DNA of 51,026 nucleotides from Phycisphaerae bacterium (GCA_021736645.1 JAIPFM010000199.1:1-51026), one strand, 5' to 3'. Shown: positions 8,222-17,001, counted from the first letter of the stretch. The notes: a model not told the origin generated them from the letters alone. A program made the numbers and translations.

Positions 8222-8490
8222 AAACACTCTACCTGATACCCTCGAGTTGGGGAATAAAAAAGTCGGTACCTCATTTATGAACAGGGGGCCACGTCATTGA
8301 TTCTGCACCAAGGCCGGCTTGACGAATCACTGCGTCCATGCGATGATGTCAATGACGTTTATGTAGGCACTCTAACAAAACCGTCGCGTCGGCCCGCCTG
8401 CCCCTGGGGAGAGGCGGCGTGAAACGTCCGGATGCAAGACGGCCGAAACCAGCAGGGTTTTGCTACTGTACCTTAGAATAAGGACATCCC
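8222..8490. other. Intergenic region with a 10-bp inverted repeat
   Basis: No gene is seen here. ACGTCATTGA (8291-8300) and its exact reverse complement TCAATGACGT (8349-8358) enclose 48 nt. The flanks contain short GC-rich stretches but no U-tract, so it is not a standard terminator. It could be a small structured RNA or a regulator site ahead of the site-2 protease gene. AAGGA at 8480-8484 is the ribosome-binding site of that gene. Confidence 0.35.
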
Positions 8491-9192
8491 ATGGAGCCAT
8501 GGATCGAAGGATTTGGCTGGTATGTGGCGTTTCTGGTGTCAGTCACCTGTCACGAGGCCTCACATGCGCTGGCCGCACTAAAACTCGGCGACCGGACAGC
8601 CTACAACCACGGCCAGGTCACACTCGATCCAATACCGCATATACAACGTGAACCCTGGGGTATGGTCATTATCCCGGTGTTGTCATTTGCCATGGGAGGG
8701 TGGATGATCGGCTGGGGCAGTGCCCCGTATGATCCGCGATGGGCCATGGACTATCCCAGACGATCCGCCCTGATGGCCTTTGCCGGCCCCTGTGCCAATC
8801 TGGGTCTCGTGGTTCTGGCCGGCGCATTGATCCGCTTGGGACTGGGGTTTGGGTGGTTTGCTGCCCCGGACAGGATCACCTTTATTCAAACGGTGGTCCC
8901 GGCCTCCGGGCAGGGCCTGGCAGGGGTGGCCGGTTTTCTCAGTATTCTGTTTACTCTGAACATCATTCTCATGTTTTTTAACCTGTTGCCTGTACCGCCT
9001 CTGGATGGCAGCGCCTTTCCCCTGTTGTTTATCAGCCGAAATTCAGCACAGACCTATATGTCATGGATGTCACACCCCACAGGTTTCTGGATTGGCATCC
9101 TTATTGCCTGGCGTGTGTTTGATGTCATCTTCCCCCCCCTGCATACATTCGCCTTGAATATCCTTTATCTGGGCATTGCCCATTACGGATAA
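8491..9192 (+). CDS. Site-2 protease family membrane metalloprotease (peptidase M50)
   Basis: A 233-aa integral-membrane zinc protease. The metal site HEASH sits at residues 21-25 within the first hydrophobic segment, and the second half-site NLLPVPPLDGS, with Asp172 as third ligand, lies in a later segment. These two motifs define the S2P/SpoIVFB group. There are about five hydrophobic stretches and no PDZ or CBS domain, so it belongs to the short M50 class that usually has no known substrate. AAGGA lies 6 nt before the ATG. The downstream gene is convergent with a terminator in between. Proteases of this family cut transmembrane segments of anti-sigma factors or signal peptides; which one here cannot be told. 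Confidence 0.9.
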   Translation: MEPWIEGFGWYVAFLVSVTCHEASHALAALKLGDRTAYNHGQVTLDPIPHIQREPWGMVIIPVLSFAMGGWMIGWGSAPYDPRWAMDYPRRSALMAFAGPCANLGLVVLAGALIRLGLGFGWFAAPDRITFIQTVVPASGQGLAGVAGFLSILFTLNIILMFFNLLPVPPLDGSAFPLLFISRNSAQTYMSWMSHPTGFWIGILIAWRVFDVIFPPLHTFALNILYLGIAHYG

Positions 9193-9200
9193 AAACTCAC

Positions 9201-9233
9201 AAAAAAAGCCTGCCAGCAACACTGACAGGCTTT
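9201..9233 (-). terminator. Rho-independent terminator of the Spy/CpxP-like gene
   Basis: AAAGCCTG-CAG and CTG-CAGGCTTT form a stem with one internal mismatch and a CAACA loop. On the minus strand it ends in seven T residues (9201-9207), directly after the stop of the repeat-rich gene. On the plus strand there is no proper T-tract. Confidence 0.75.
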
Positions 9234-9254
9234 ATGATTGGGACGACGAATCAG

Positions 9255-10064
9255 TTACTCTTGCGGACCTTGTCGCCTCTGTCTCGGACCCTGTCCTGGG
9301 CCCCGCTCAGGACCGCGGTCATAGCCGCGGCTCATCCGTCCTGCCTGACCCTGACCTGGACCCCGCTCGGGACCGCTGCCAAAGCCGCGGCCCATCCGTC
9401 CTTGCTGACCCTGACCTGGACCCCGCTCGGGACCGTTGCCAAAGCCGCGGCCCATCCGTCCTGCCTGACCCTGACCTGGACCCCGCTCGGGACCGTTGCC
9501 AAAGCCGCGGCCCATCCGTCCTTGCTGACCCTGCGGACCTCTTGGACGATCTTCCGGGGTCTGCTTGATCAGCTCTGCCAGTTTTTCTTTCTGTGCGGCC
9601 GTCAATACACCTTTAACTTCTTTTGTGACTGCCACCTGATTGATTGCCTGGTCACCGACGGCCTCGGCCAGAGTGGCGGCAATGGCGCGAATGGACACGT
9701 CATCAGCAGCTTCAGTCACGGCTTCATGCAGAGACTGTCTGGCCTTTTGAACGGCCTGTTGAGAAGCCTGAACAGCTTCTTTGTGGGCATCCAGTATCGT
9801 GCGAACCGCCTCATGCTGTTCCTGAGTCAGATCCAGTTGCCTCAAAAGCTGCGTGATTCTCATACCTGGCGTCCCCCTCTGCCCGGGGCCAGGACCAGGG
9901 CCTTCACGGTCCATACGCCCCATTTGCGGTCCACGCCGATTGGGGCCTTGCTGCATGCCGCGTTCACGTCCAAACCCTCCCGGGCCTGGCTGGGCTTCTG
10001 CTATCAGACCCATAGTCAATGCAAGTAACAGGGTTGGGATTAGATGTTTTTGTGTCGTTCTCAT
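9255..10064 (-). CDS. Secreted Spy/CpxP-like (LTxxQ) protein with Gly/Arg/Pro-rich repeat tail
   Basis: A 269-aa exported protein. Residues 1-24 are a signal peptide (cut near AEA). Then come a Gly/Pro/Arg-rich stretch (25-67) and a helical core (68-165) with LDLTQEQHEAV and LTAAQKEKLAELI, the paired LTxxQ motifs of Spy/CpxP-type periplasmic proteins. The C terminus consists of about four copies of a 20-aa unit (GRMGRGFGNGPERGPGQGQ type), encoded by a 60-bp tandem repeat. Relatives bind metals or act as ATP-independent chaperones; the basic, glycine-rich tail here is extra and probably disordered. AAAGGA lies 8 nt before the ATG. Function in this organism is inferred only from the core. Confidence 0.8.
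   Translation of the reverse strand: MRTTQKHLIPTLLLALTMGLIAEAQPGPGGFGRERGMQQGPNRRGPQMGRMDREGPGPGPGQRGTPGMRITQLLRQLDLTQEQHEAVRTILDAHKEAVQASQQAVQKARQSLHEAVTEAADDVSIRAIAATLAEAVGDQAINQVAVTKEVKGVLTAAQKEKLAELIKQTPEDRPRGPQGQQGRMGRGFGNGPERGPGQGQAGRMGRGFGNGPERGPGQGQQGRMGRGFGSGPERGPGQGQAGRMSRGYDRGPERGPGQGPRQRRQGPQE
9297..9534. repeat. 60-bp tandem repeat, about four copies
   Basis: The units repeat every 60 bp with few changes (for example GACCGCTGCC against GACCGTTGCC) and alternate CTGCCTGACC and CTTGCTGACC versions, so the higher-order period may be 120 bp. They encode the 20-aa repeats of the Spy/CpxP-like protein, keep its frame, and are probably prone to copy-number change. Confidence 0.9.
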
Positions 10065-10392
10065 GGTTCTATCCTTTCAAAGGGTGTTAAAACTTCCATT
10101 TGTCTGTCACGGGCCCGATGACAGAATCAAGACAAAGTGTTTTATACCTGACTTGGTTCTGTCTTCATCTGCTTAGACGCCGTTTCTCGAACGCACCCTG
10201 CGGAGGTCTTACTATTTTTTTGGGGCTTTTTTAATGCTTCTCATATTCTGGTAAATACGCATGAACCTGTGACCGATCTAATTTTCAGTACCTTGGGATA
10301 AAAACGTGAGAAAGAACTTCATTTAGGAAACGCCTCGACGTTTTTTCAGGGCATGTCAGCCTGGAAACGAACAAAACGAGGCGCCATACATC
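10065..10392. other. Intergenic region between divergent genes, with RBS-proximal inverted repeat
   Basis: No gene is seen. CGCCTCG (10331-10337) and CGAGGCG (10377-10383) are exact reverse complements. The second copy overlaps the only plausible ribosome-binding site of the kinase gene, GAGGCG, about 10 nt before its GTG start, so pairing could limit translation. No convincing promoter was found for either gene. Confidence 0.4.
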
Positions 10393-12414
10393 GTGAGCCT
10401 TAGAAAGAAGTTTATTATCGGATGCTTGATGGTGGGACTCTTTATCCCTCTGTCTGCATTGATGTCACTTCAAAAGAGCCAGAAGGTGCTCACCCAGACC
10501 ATTGCGAGAGATCTGACCCTGTTAACCCGCGACACCATGGACCAGGTAGAACGCGCCGTCTGGAACCGTCTGGAGCAGATTGACTTATATGCCAAAAACT
10601 TGGCTGAAAATCCGGCCTTGGTCACTTCAAATGCAGCATTTGAACGCAAGCCTGATTACAGATCATTCCTGGCAGAGTCCGATAGACAATGGCAGGCTCA
10701 GGATCCGAATGACCCCAACAGTATCATCAACCAGGTGCTTGACCGTAGACTGTGTGAGCAGCTCATCGTCAATATCAAGCAAACATTCTACTACACCCAG
10801 AGTTATGGGTACGATATTTTCAAGCAGGTGACCGTTACCAATCGGTTTGGTGCTGTGATCGGAGAAACGTCCCATAACAGACAATGTGACCTGAGCCGAT
10901 ATGCATGGTGGCAACAGGCCAAGGAACAGGGTCTCTACGTGGGTCCCTTCAACCGACAAACCAATAGCATCGACATGGCGATCCCCATTCTGGATGTGGC
11001 CAACAACTTCGTGGGTATCATCCAGTGCTCTTTGAATACACAGGAATTCAAGGACATCCTGATTCATCTGGCCCAAAACAGCGCGTATTCAACCACATGC
11101 TTCACGTTGCTATCGCAGGAACACAAGGTTCTGCATGCCACGGACAACAGGCACTGGACTTGTATCAGCATGGCCACGCATAAACACCATGACATCCTGG
11201 CCACGCAACAGAAAGCCCTGTGGTTTCTGGTCAAGAATCCCGGGGGACGATCAAAGCCCAGCGCCATGATCACCCATGTCCATTCCAATGGCTATCGAAC
11301 CTACCAGGGACAACAATGGTCCCTGTGCATGTCTGTCGATGCCGATGAAGCGCTGTACCCGGTCGTGGCGCTGAGAAAAGCCTTGCTGCTGCCCTTCTCG
11401 GTATTATTCATGTCCACCATTGCAGCGGCCCTGATGTTCACCTATTCAGTGCTGCGTCCCATTGAAAAGCTCTCACAAACGGCCAATGCCATTAGAAAAG
11501 GCAATCTCACGGTCAGAACCCACATCACCTCTCACAATGAAATCGGTCACTTGGCAGAATCGTTTGACCGCATGACGGGTGAACTTCAACAGACCATTGA
11601 ATCTCTCAACAAGCAGGTGGAAGAACGTCAGAGAGCAGAAGAAGGCATGACCAAACTGGCAGGCAATCTCGTGGAATCGGTGCAGGAACTGGAAAAAGCC
11701 AACCAGGAAATCCGCCAGATCACCTATGCCGCAGCCCATGATTTAAAAACACCTCTGCGTGGTATGTCCATGATCTCTCAGTGGATTCTGGAAGATCATG
11801 GACATCTCCTGGATCTCGACGCTCAGGAACAGATCAAACAGTTGAGCTATCGAGCCGACCGATTTGACAAGCTGTTGGACGGCTTGCGTGAGTATTCCAG
11901 CCTGCCCTCAGAAGACGATACCGTCAAACTGATCAAACTGACAGAACATCTCAATACCATGATCACGCGGCACTACGACAAGTATCTACCCTACATCATG
12001 ATTCCGGAAAATCTGCCCGAAATATATTCTCCGGTGAAGGCGATCAAGACTGTCTTTGAAAAACTGATTGACAATGCCATCCGCCACATGGATAAAGAGG
12101 CCCCTGTCCTCCAGATCAGATGTCACGCTCATCTTCATGGCTGGACCTTTTACGTCAGTGATAATGGCCCGGGGATCGAGGAAAAATACCACAAGAAGAT
12201 CTTCGGCTTGTTCCAGCGTCTGTCCCAGGACGACACGCTTAAAACCACCGGCATGGGACTCTGCATTGCCAAGAAAATTGTAGAAGCCTTTGGTGGACGC
12301 ATCTGGGTTGAATCTGAAATCAATGTGGGCACCACCTTTGCCTTCACATGGCCCAAAGCCCCCAGAAATATCAGCACGCTGGAGCGTCTCTCCGTCCCAC
12401 TGAACCTCATCTAG
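10393..12414 (+). CDS. Membrane sensor histidine kinase (extracytoplasmic sensor, HAMP, HisKA, HATPase)
   Basis: A 673-aa two-component sensor. Order: membrane segment 6-24; large extracytoplasmic region about 25-325 of Cache type; second membrane segment about 328-356; HAMP about 357-410 (ending near TGELQQTIE); a coiled coil; the phospho-acceptor His449 in AAAHDLKTPLRG; then N box KLIDNAIRH, G1 box SDNGPGIEEKYHKKIF, and G2 box TGMGLCIAKKIVEAFGG. The HDLKTPL and LFQRL motifs fit phytochrome-like kinase cores. The start is GTG; RKK just after it gives the basic N terminus expected before the membrane segment. No response regulator lies next to it; the following gene is an RsbU-type phosphatase with a similar sensor layout, so the two may serve one signalling branch. 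Confidence 0.92.
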   Translation: MSLRKKFIIGCLMVGLFIPLSALMSLQKSQKVLTQTIARDLTLLTRDTMDQVERAVWNRLEQIDLYAKNLAENPALVTSNAAFERKPDYRSFLAESDRQWQAQDPNDPNSIINQVLDRRLCEQLIVNIKQTFYYTQSYGYDIFKQVTVTNRFGAVIGETSHNRQCDLSRYAWWQQAKEQGLYVGPFNRQTNSIDMAIPILDVANNFVGIIQCSLNTQEFKDILIHLAQNSAYSTTCFTLLSQEHKVLHATDNRHWTCISMATHKHHDILATQQKALWFLVKNPGGRSKPSAMITHVHSNGYRTYQGQQWSLCMSVDADEALYPVVALRKALLLPFSVLFMSTIAAALMFTYSVLRPIEKLSQTANAIRKGNLTVRTHITSHNEIGHLAESFDRMTGELQQTIESLNKQVEERQRAEEGMTKLAGNLVESVQELEKANQEIRQITYAAAHDLKTPLRGMSMISQWILEDHGHLLDLDAQEQIKQLSYRADRFDKLLDGLREYSSLPSEDDTVKLIKLTEHLNTMITRHYDKYLPYIMIPENLPEIYSPVKAIKTVFEKLIDNAIRHMDKEAPVLQIRCHAHLHGWTFYVSDNGPGIEEKYHKKIFGLFQRLSQDDTLKTTGMGLCIAKKIVEAFGGRIWVESEINVGTTFAFTWPKAPRNISTLERLSVPLNLI

Positions 12415-12426
12415 CGATCCAGAGAC

Positions 12427-12459
12427 ATGCCCCACGATCCCCTCCAGGGGCATTTGTTT
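12427..12459 (+). terminator. Possible terminator after the histidine kinase gene
   Basis: ATGCCCC (12427-12433) pairs with GGGGCAT (12447-12453) across a 13-nt loop, followed by TTGTTT. The T-tract is interrupted, so termination may be partial. Confidence 0.45.
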
Positions 12460-12525
12460 GAAACCGGAAGTAGTCAGGGCCTCACTTTAAGGGTATAGTG
12501 CGGCTAAAACTTGAGAAGACTGACT

Positions 12526-14814
12526 ATGACCATACGCATAAGACTACTTATCATCCTGTTGGTGACTGCCCTGACACCACTGGTGATCACGGCGCTGACC
12601 CATCAGATCTCGATCAGAATCGCCAAGCATCACCTGATCACCTCAATGCGCAAAAATCTTGACGACAATGCGAGGTTGGCGCTGCAGGAACTGCATCAAT
12701 CCCACGTGGCCCTATTGCAGAGAGACACACGGCTCATGGAAGCCCTGCTGGCCGGCCAGGGCCGTGAAATACAGCAGGCCCTGTCAAGCTCCTCTCTTGC
12801 CGCAAAAGCCGCGATCACAGGCAGCACCTTTGGCTACGATCCCACGATCACCATCACCCGGGATGCCTACCACCCCCTTTTTCAGGACACCAATGATCCC
12901 AATATTGCCGATCTGCACATAGATTATCAGCGCCAGCATTATTCTGTGGCACCCTATGCAGACCCAAACCAGGTCAGCCTGGTGCTCAACAGCATGGCCC
13001 CCCTGACAGGTTTTTTTCATTCACTCTGTCAACAGGCGCCAAAGGGGGTACTCTGGATGACCACCAGTCTGCAGAGAAATGCCATCACCCTAAGATACCC
13101 GGCCGGTGAATCGACCAGAGTCGAACCGGACGGAGGTCGCAGAAACCGACGAAGCAACATCCCGCCTGAAGGGCGTCTGCCTGCAGCGGGATCTTTCCCA
13201 CAAGCCAGACTTGAACCATCCACAAATGCCAATGGTCTACCCCGCAGTGCGGAACCCAATCGCCCCCCAAATCGGGAGCGTCCCAGATTTTCCAGGGAGA
13301 CAGAACGCCCCCCTATCCCCATCATACCTGACCGTACCACGAACCAATGGGTCATGCTCAGCAGCACAGACGTTGCCTCTGCGGACGGTCGCATCAGGGG
13401 TAGAACCACAGTGGCAAGGACGATACCGGAGGTCTTCAAGGACATGGCCTTGCCGGAACGCTGGGGCCACGAAACAGAACACATGCTCATCCTTGTGGAC
13501 CCCAATGCCCCAAATCACATCTCGGCAGAAAAACTCCTTCATGACAAACAAGCCCAAATAGAGCGAACTCGGTGGCGCGGATCACGCAGACCCGGCAGGC
13601 CAGGCGGACCGCAGCCGGAATATCTGACCTCCAGAGACACCCCGGCCTTTGAAGCCATGATGACTGACCTGCTTGCAGGCCAGGCCGGAACACAACTCAT
13701 GGAGTACAACGGCCAAGCCTGCCTGTGGGCCTATCAGCCCCTGAATATCACCCATGTGGGCGCGCTCCTTATTGTGCCCTATGACAGAGTCACGGAATTG
13801 GCAGTCACCATGGAACAGTCTCTGATCAAGGAAAGCCTCCTGTGGCTCCAGATGACCACCGTGGTGCTGATACTCGCCACAGCCCTGGCCATCATCCTGG
13901 CCGTGGCCAAGGCACGATCCCTCACAGACCCCATCACCTCCCTGATCCACGCAGGCCGACAACTGGCTACCGGCAATTATGAAGCCCGAGTCCGAGTCAC
14001 GGCGGATGATGAACTGGGGCAGCTCGGCAGGGTCTTCAATGATATCGGTCCGAAACTCAAAGATCGTGACAGTATGAAGCACTCTCTGCAACTGGCAGGT
14101 GCGATTCAGAAAAGTCTCCTCCCGAAACGGCTCCCCAACCTCACACACTTTGACGTGGCAGGCCAGTGCCTTTACTGCGAAGAGACGGGGGGGGACTACT
14201 ATGATTTCATCGACCTCTCTGATGTGCATGACAACAAATTGAGTGTGGTGCTTGCTGACGTCAGTGGACATGGCATCGGTGCAGCCCTGCTCATGGCCTC
14301 AGTGCGGGGCATCATGCATTCTGAAATCAAACACAGTGCCTGCGATCTTGTCAAGCTGCTGGACAGCCTCAATGAGCAGGTCATAGAAGATACAGATGAC
14401 GATAAGTTCGTGACCCTCTTTCACGGCATCCTGGACGACCGGAACCGGTCATTTATCTGGTCCTCGGCAGGCCATGAACCGGCCTACTGGTATCACAAAG
14501 CTCAACTCTCTCTCGAAGAACTTCCCAACACAGGTATGCCCATTGGCATCATGCCGGACACTGTCTATGACCAGGCCGGCCCCATCACCCCTGACAAAGG
14601 CGACCTCATCATCATCGGCACGGACGGCATCTGGGAGGCACGCAATGAACACCACGCCTTCTTTGGCAAGGAACGATTCTTCCAAACCATAAAAAAACAT
14701 GCAGAAGACACGGCCAAGCAGATCTGCTCTGCGGTAATCGACGAAGTCACAACCTTCATCGGCCCGGGCAACCGCACGGACGACGTGACACTGATCGTGA
14801 TAAAGGCCGTATAG
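12526..14814 (+). CDS. Membrane-bound PP2C-type serine phosphatase (RsbU/SpoIIE family) with HAMP
   Basis: A 762-aa signalling phosphatase. Membrane segment 6-28, extracytoplasmic sensor to about 430, second membrane segment about 435-462, HAMP about 463-515, then the SpoIIE/RsbU phosphatase: AIQKSLLPKRLP, GGDYYDF near 554, ADVSGHGIGAALLMA near 578 and GTDGIWEARN near 698, which supply the metal-binding aspartates. Relatives dephosphorylate anti-anti-sigma (STAS) proteins. The sensor has a low-complexity insertion of about 70 residues rich in Arg, Pro and Asn (about 200-270), probably disordered. The ATG at 12526 was chosen over a TTG 15 nt upstream because the basic N terminus and membrane segment begin here. 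A TATAGT at 12494-12499 may be its -10 box. No STAS or sigma gene is next to it. Confidence 0.92.
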   Translation: MTIRIRLLIILLVTALTPLVITALTHQISIRIAKHHLITSMRKNLDDNARLALQELHQSHVALLQRDTRLMEALLAGQGREIQQALSSSSLAAKAAITGSTFGYDPTITITRDAYHPLFQDTNDPNIADLHIDYQRQHYSVAPYADPNQVSLVLNSMAPLTGFFHSLCQQAPKGVLWMTTSLQRNAITLRYPAGESTRVEPDGGRRNRRSNIPPEGRLPAAGSFPQARLEPSTNANGLPRSAEPNRPPNRERPRFSRETERPPIPIIPDRTTNQWVMLSSTDVASADGRIRGRTTVARTIPEVFKDMALPERWGHETEHMLILVDPNAPNHISAEKLLHDKQAQIERTRWRGSRRPGRPGGPQPEYLTSRDTPAFEAMMTDLLAGQAGTQLMEYNGQACLWAYQPLNITHVGALLIVPYDRVTELAVTMEQSLIKESLLWLQMTTVVLILATALAIILAVAKARSLTDPITSLIHAGRQLATGNYEARVRVTADDELGQLGRVFNDIGPKLKDRDSMKHSLQLAGAIQKSLLPKRLPNLTHFDVAGQCLYCEETGGDYYDFIDLSDVHDNKLSVVLADVSGHGIGAALLMASVRGIMHSEIKHSACDLVKLLDSLNEQVIEDTDDDKFVTLFHGILDDRNRSFIWSSAGHEPAYWYHKAQLSLEELPNTGMPIGIMPDTVYDQAGPITPDKGDLIIIGTDGIWEARNEHHAFFGKERFFQTIKKHAEDTAKQICSAVIDEVTTFIGPGNRTDDVTLIVIKAV

Positions 14815-14900
14815 GGGCACCGTGGACCGGGACACCGTGAACCCAGTGGCCTGCATCCCGCACCCCTCAGGTCCCCATGGACTCGTTTTCCGCATCTTAT

Positions 14901-14930
14901 TTGACTTTTCACCCAAAGTGCCCCTATAAT
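14901..14930 (+). promoter_or_regulatory. Promoter of ilvB
   Basis: TTGACT (14901-14906) and a perfect TATAAT (14925-14930) with 18 nt between. Transcription would start near 14937, giving a leader of about 228 nt before ilvB. The 86 nt from the phosphatase stop to this promoter holds no gene, only a weak CACCGTG repeat (14819 and 14834). Confidence 0.75.
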
Positions 14931-14936
14931 CTGGCC

Positions 14937-15164
14937 GTATTACGTATATAACCTAACGTGTACACCCTGAGACACAGTGGGAACTGTGATGTCGAAATTA
15001 TGGAAGGATGTTGTATCTCTGACATGCCGGGCCAAAGCGAACCATAGCTCAACTGGGCCGTCAGAGCCTCCGCGAACCCCATAATTATGGGGCCTGCATC
15101 AAAAACAGGTCCTGACTCGGGATAACGAGCATACAAGACGTTTATCAGGAAAGGATCTGTCTCT
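14937..15164 (+). promoter_or_regulatory. Structured ilvB leader, possible attenuator
   Basis: Within the leader: a perfect hairpin CACAGT-GGGA-ACTGTG (14973-14988); an ATG directly after it (14989) opening a 31-codon frame that ends at TAA 15082-15084; a perfect palindrome CCCCATAATTATGGGG (15077-15092) overlapping that stop; and CCTGA/TCAGG pairing that would bring structure close to the AAAGGA ribosome-binding site. The short frame has Val-Val and two Leu but no striking run of branched-chain codons. It matches no riboswitch class I know, and I see no T-box sequence. Function is inferred from position and structure only. Confidence 0.45.
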
Positions 15165-16907
15165 ATGAAGAAGATATCGTCCCACGCAGCGCCTGCTGCA
15201 AAGCCTGATGCCAAATCAGTGCTCAAGCCCGGTGCGCAGGTGATCGTGGATACGCTCATTGACCTGGGCGTGGACACCGTGTTCGGCTACACCGGGGGTG
15301 TGGTCCTGCCGTTATTTGACAAATTCTACGACGCGCCCATCAATTTTATTGTGCCTCGCCACGAACAGGGCGGCTGTCACATGGCAGACGCCTATGCCCG
15401 TGCCAGCGGCAAGGTGGGTGTGATGATTGCCACGAGCGGCCCTGGCGCCTGCAATCTGGTCACCGGTCTGGCCACGGCCATGATGGACTCTGTACCCATG
15501 GTGGCCCTGACTGGCCAGGTACGCACTGAATTGATTGGCAACGATGCGTTTCAGGAAGCAGACACCACAGGTATCACCAGGCCTGTGACCAAATACAACT
15601 GTATTGTCAAGGACATCAAGGATCTCGAACGCATGATCCGTGAAGCCTTCCATATCGCCTCCACAGGCCGTCCGGGTCCTGTCCTGGTGGACCTGCCCGT
15701 GGATATCGAAGTCGCGCAGATTGAAATGACCGGCAACCCTGCGAAACTGGACCTGCCAGGCTACAAGATCCGCACCAAGGGGCACGCCCGCCAGATCGAG
15801 ATGGCAGCCCAGGCCATTAACGAGGCCAAACGGCCGGTCCTGTATGTGGGCGGCGGCGTCATTATCTCAAATGCCTCCGAAGAACTGTGCACTCTGGCCA
15901 GGAACGGCAATCTCCCAGTGACCCTGACGCTCATGGGCCTGGGCAGTTTTGACCAGACCCAGGACAAATCCCTGGACATGCTGGGTATGCATGGTTCTGC
16001 CTATGCCAATTATGCCGTGCAGGAAGCGGACCTGCTCATTTCAGTCGGCGCCCGGTTTGACGATCGCGTGACGGGCAATCTCAGCACCTTTGCACCCAAG
16101 GCCAAGGTTGTGCATATTGATATTGACCCGGCCAGCATTTCCAAGAACGTGCATGTAGACATCCCCGTGGTGGGCGACGCCAAGGTCATCCTTACCGAAC
16201 TGATCAAACTCGTCAAGCACCAGGACCGCACCGAATGGTTCGCTCGGATTGCCCAGTGGAAGGAAAAATACCCATTTGCCTACAATCACGATGAACAGGG
16301 CATTCTGCCGCAATATGTCATTGACGAGCTGTACAAAAAGACCCAGGGCCAGGCCACAATCGTCACTGGCGTGGGCCAGCACCAGATGTGGGCGGCTCAG
16401 TTCTACAGGTATTCCAGGCCCAGGCAATTCATCAGCAGCGGCGGCCTGGGCACCATGGGCTTTGGCCTGCCAGCAGCCATCGGCGCACAGATCGCGGATC
16501 CCAAGGATCTGGTCGTGGACATTGACGGCGACCACAGCTTCAACATGACACTCATGGAACTGCCCACTGCAGTGGAACACAACCTGCCCATCAAGGTCAT
16601 GATCCTCAACAACGGCTACATGGGCATGGTCCGTCAATGGCAGGAATTATTCTATGGGAAGCGTTATTCAAAGAGCTATCTGAAGAATCCTGACTATGCA
16701 AAGGTCGCAGAGGCCATGGGCGCGGTGGGCATGACGGTCCAGAACAAGGCGGACGTACCCCAGGCCATTGAGACCATGCTGGCCCAAACCAATCCCTGTG
16801 TGGTTGACTTCCGAGTCGTGGCCGAGGAAAACGTATGGCCCATGGTCCCGGCAGGCAAGAGCCTCAATGAAATGGACGGGCTGAACATCCTGGAACGACT
16901 GATCTAA
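15165..16907 (+). CDS. ilvB: Acetolactate synthase, large (catalytic) subunit
   Basis: First common step of valine, leucine and isoleucine synthesis, ThDP-dependent. The 580-aa product shows GYTGGVVLPLFDKF and RHEQGGCHMADAYARASG with the activating Glu near residue 67, SGPGACNLVTG, the FAD-type central domain with SVGARFDDRVTGN, and the ThDP motif beginning DIDGDHSFNMTL and ending ILNN. A His replaces the more usual Gly/Ala in GDG-S, a conservative position. The N terminus has about 20 extra residues rich in Ala and Lys. AAGGA lies ahead of the ATG. The regulatory subunit ilvN follows after a heptad element, then ilvC, so the first two pathway steps are together. It is preceded by a good promoter and a long leader. 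Confidence 0.96.
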   Translation: MKKISSHAAPAAKPDAKSVLKPGAQVIVDTLIDLGVDTVFGYTGGVVLPLFDKFYDAPINFIVPRHEQGGCHMADAYARASGKVGVMIATSGPGACNLVTGLATAMMDSVPMVALTGQVRTELIGNDAFQEADTTGITRPVTKYNCIVKDIKDLERMIREAFHIASTGRPGPVLVDLPVDIEVAQIEMTGNPAKLDLPGYKIRTKGHARQIEMAAQAINEAKRPVLYVGGGVIISNASEELCTLARNGNLPVTLTLMGLGSFDQTQDKSLDMLGMHGSAYANYAVQEADLLISVGARFDDRVTGNLSTFAPKAKVVHIDIDPASISKNVHVDIPVVGDAKVILTELIKLVKHQDRTEWFARIAQWKEKYPFAYNHDEQGILPQYVIDELYKKTQGQATIVTGVGQHQMWAAQFYRYSRPRQFISSGGLGTMGFGLPAAIGAQIADPKDLVVDIDGDHSFNMTLMELPTAVEHNLPIKVMILNNGYMGMVRQWQELFYGKRYSKSYLKNPDYAKVAEAMGAVGMTVQNKADVPQAIETMLAQTNPCVVDFRVVAEENVWPMVPAGKSLNEMDGLNILERLI

Positions 16908-16910
16908 GAA

Positions 16911-17001
16911 TTCAGTTCAAAGTGGAACGTTCAAAGTGCAAAGTTGATGAAAAACACCTTCTTCCTAAAACTTTGAACTCTGAACTCAGAACTCTGAACT
17001 C
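16911..17001. repeat. Heptad inverted-arm element B between ilvB and ilvN
   Basis: GTTCAAAGT occurs at 16915 and 14 nt later at 16929, with a variant GTGCAAAGT 7 nt further on. After a spacer the inverted form AACTTTGAAC appears and runs into four heptads, TGAACTC, TGAACTC, AGAACTC, TGAACTC (16974-17001). It starts 3 nt after the ilvB stop and ends 14 nt before ilvN. Confidence 0.75.

Noticed and set aside
9297-9534. CRISPR-like array
   Set aside because: The repeats are contiguous, 60 bp with no unique spacers, and stay in frame within a gene.
9234-10028. Plus-strand open frame with a repeated protein pattern
   Set aside because: The opposite strand gives a signal peptide, LTxxQ core, ribosome-binding site and terminator; the plus reading is a mirror of the 60-bp repeats.
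14931-15164. T-box riboswitch before ilvB
   Set aside because: No T-box core motif and no specifier-loop pattern could be found; kept only as an unclassified leader.
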